DNA of 64,000 bases from Archilochus colubris. Taxonomy: Eukaryota > Chordata > Aves > Apodiformes > Trochilidae. This document shows positions 63,643-64,000 of this stretch, piece by piece. The notes under the pieces were generated by a model, which had not been told where the DNA came from, ran no database searches, and was given only the letters and a program-made list of their open reading frames with translations. The stretch spans positions 101,536,467 through 101,600,466 of the forward strand of contig CM041084.1 of assembly GCA_023079485.1 (NCBI GenBank), in the 5' to 3' direction. Made by a program: the position numbers and the translations under genes. Numbering within the stretch: position 1 is the stretch's first letter; the number at the start of each line of letters is the position of its first letter.

Positions 63643-63682
63643 ATAATAATAATAATCATCATCAATCATCATCATCATACAT
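63643..63682. repeat. (AAT)n/(ATC)n compound microsatellite
   Basis: ATAATAATAATAAT passes into repeated ATC triplets. It is a likely length-polymorphic locus. Confidence 0.93.
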
Positions 63683-64000
63683 TTAGAAATGTTGCTTAGG
63701 TTGCACTCCAGTGAATCTACTGAATGGTGTTCAAACCAGCTGACTGTCCTGTTATATCAGAAAGCCATGTTCAATTTTTTAAAATCCTGAGATACTACAG
63801 GCTTATTCACATGATTCACAAGCTATGGTTACCTTTTCTGCTATGAGTCTGTTGTTTTGGGTTGTTTCTTTTTTTTAATTAGTCCATAAAAGTTACTTCA
63901 AAAATGATATTTTTTGTAGAGCTGCTACAATATCCATTTAATGTCATTTACAAAATTGAAGTGGTATGGTAGTTGAAGAGCACTTATTTCACCTTGAGTA

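Larger units (their letters stand above)
58661..64000. other. AT-rich noncoding stretch after the CpG island
   Basis: About 5.3 kb with no recognised exon or transposon. If the island drives a plus-strand gene this is probably the start of a long first intron. It contains the A-rich (AAAC)n tract at 58,861-58,925, a 14-bp direct repeat at 59,433-59,468, a (GA)n run near 62,358-62,372, a strong G-quadruplex candidate at 63,041-63,065 and an (AAT)/(ATC) microsatellite near 63,643-63,682. A 135-codon plus frame at 59,002-59,409 is unrecognised and overlaps a 107-codon minus frame. Confidence 0.6.

Noticed and set aside
1..64000. Search for CRISPR arrays, operons, toxin-antitoxin modules, integrases and prophage
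   Set aside because: Nothing of prokaryotic type is present; the sequence is vertebrate nuclear DNA.

Overview
The window is nuclear DNA of a bird or a close sauropsid relative. The main evidence is a set of 5'-truncated CR1 LINE fragments. Several end in the avian CR1 tail ATTCTATGATTCTATGA, preceded by the 3' untranslated motif GGTTGGACTNGATGATCT...GGTCCCTTCCAACCC. I see no Alu/B1 SINE, no L1 poly(A) insertion and no bacterial-style operon. I cannot name the species or chromosome.

Layout. Positions 1 to about 56,280 are an AT-rich, CpG-poor, gene-free stretch (an intergenic desert or very long intron). It holds eleven recognisable CR1 pieces: nine supported well or reasonably, one weak (31,000) and one tentative (39,985). 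They are mostly 3' ends, on both strands. The youngest-looking is at 4600-5193 and still has an open C-terminal reverse-transcriptase frame; a sister copy lies inverted at 24,512-24,926. The oldest, at 30,120-30,955, is recognisable mainly by its motif order. Two CR1 pairs stand tail to tail (near 1.1/1.3 kb and 30.95/31.0 kb). Between them lie simple repeats, the largest a polypyrimidine tract near 19.55 kb.

From about 56,281 to 58,660 composition changes sharply to a GC-rich, CpG-rich island about 2.4 kb long. It has several GC boxes, long C runs, a (CA)n and a (CTG)10 tract, homeodomain-like and bZIP-like sites, and plausible splice donors. This looks like the promoter and 5' untranslated first exon of a regulated, possibly developmental or neural, gene whose coding exons lie outside the window. 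The gene cannot be named from this sequence and its direction is not certain; + is slightly favoured. About 2.4 kb upstream is a perfect match to the CTCF core consensus beside an 18-bp minisatellite. No CR1 is recognised from about 43.4 kb to the window end, which fits a protected regulatory domain but could be chance. Positions 58,661-64,000 return to AT-rich noncoding DNA, with one strong G-quadruplex candidate at 63,041-63,065.

No host protein-coding exon, tRNA, rRNA, CRISPR array or intact mobile element is supportable. The open frames outside CR1 are short and unrecognised, or lie in the CpG island where stop codons are rare by composition. I found no previously undescribed system. The points most worth testing are the orphan CpG-island promoter, the CTCF/minisatellite site, a cluster of steroid-receptor half-sites at 41.4 kb, and the G-quadruplex candidates.
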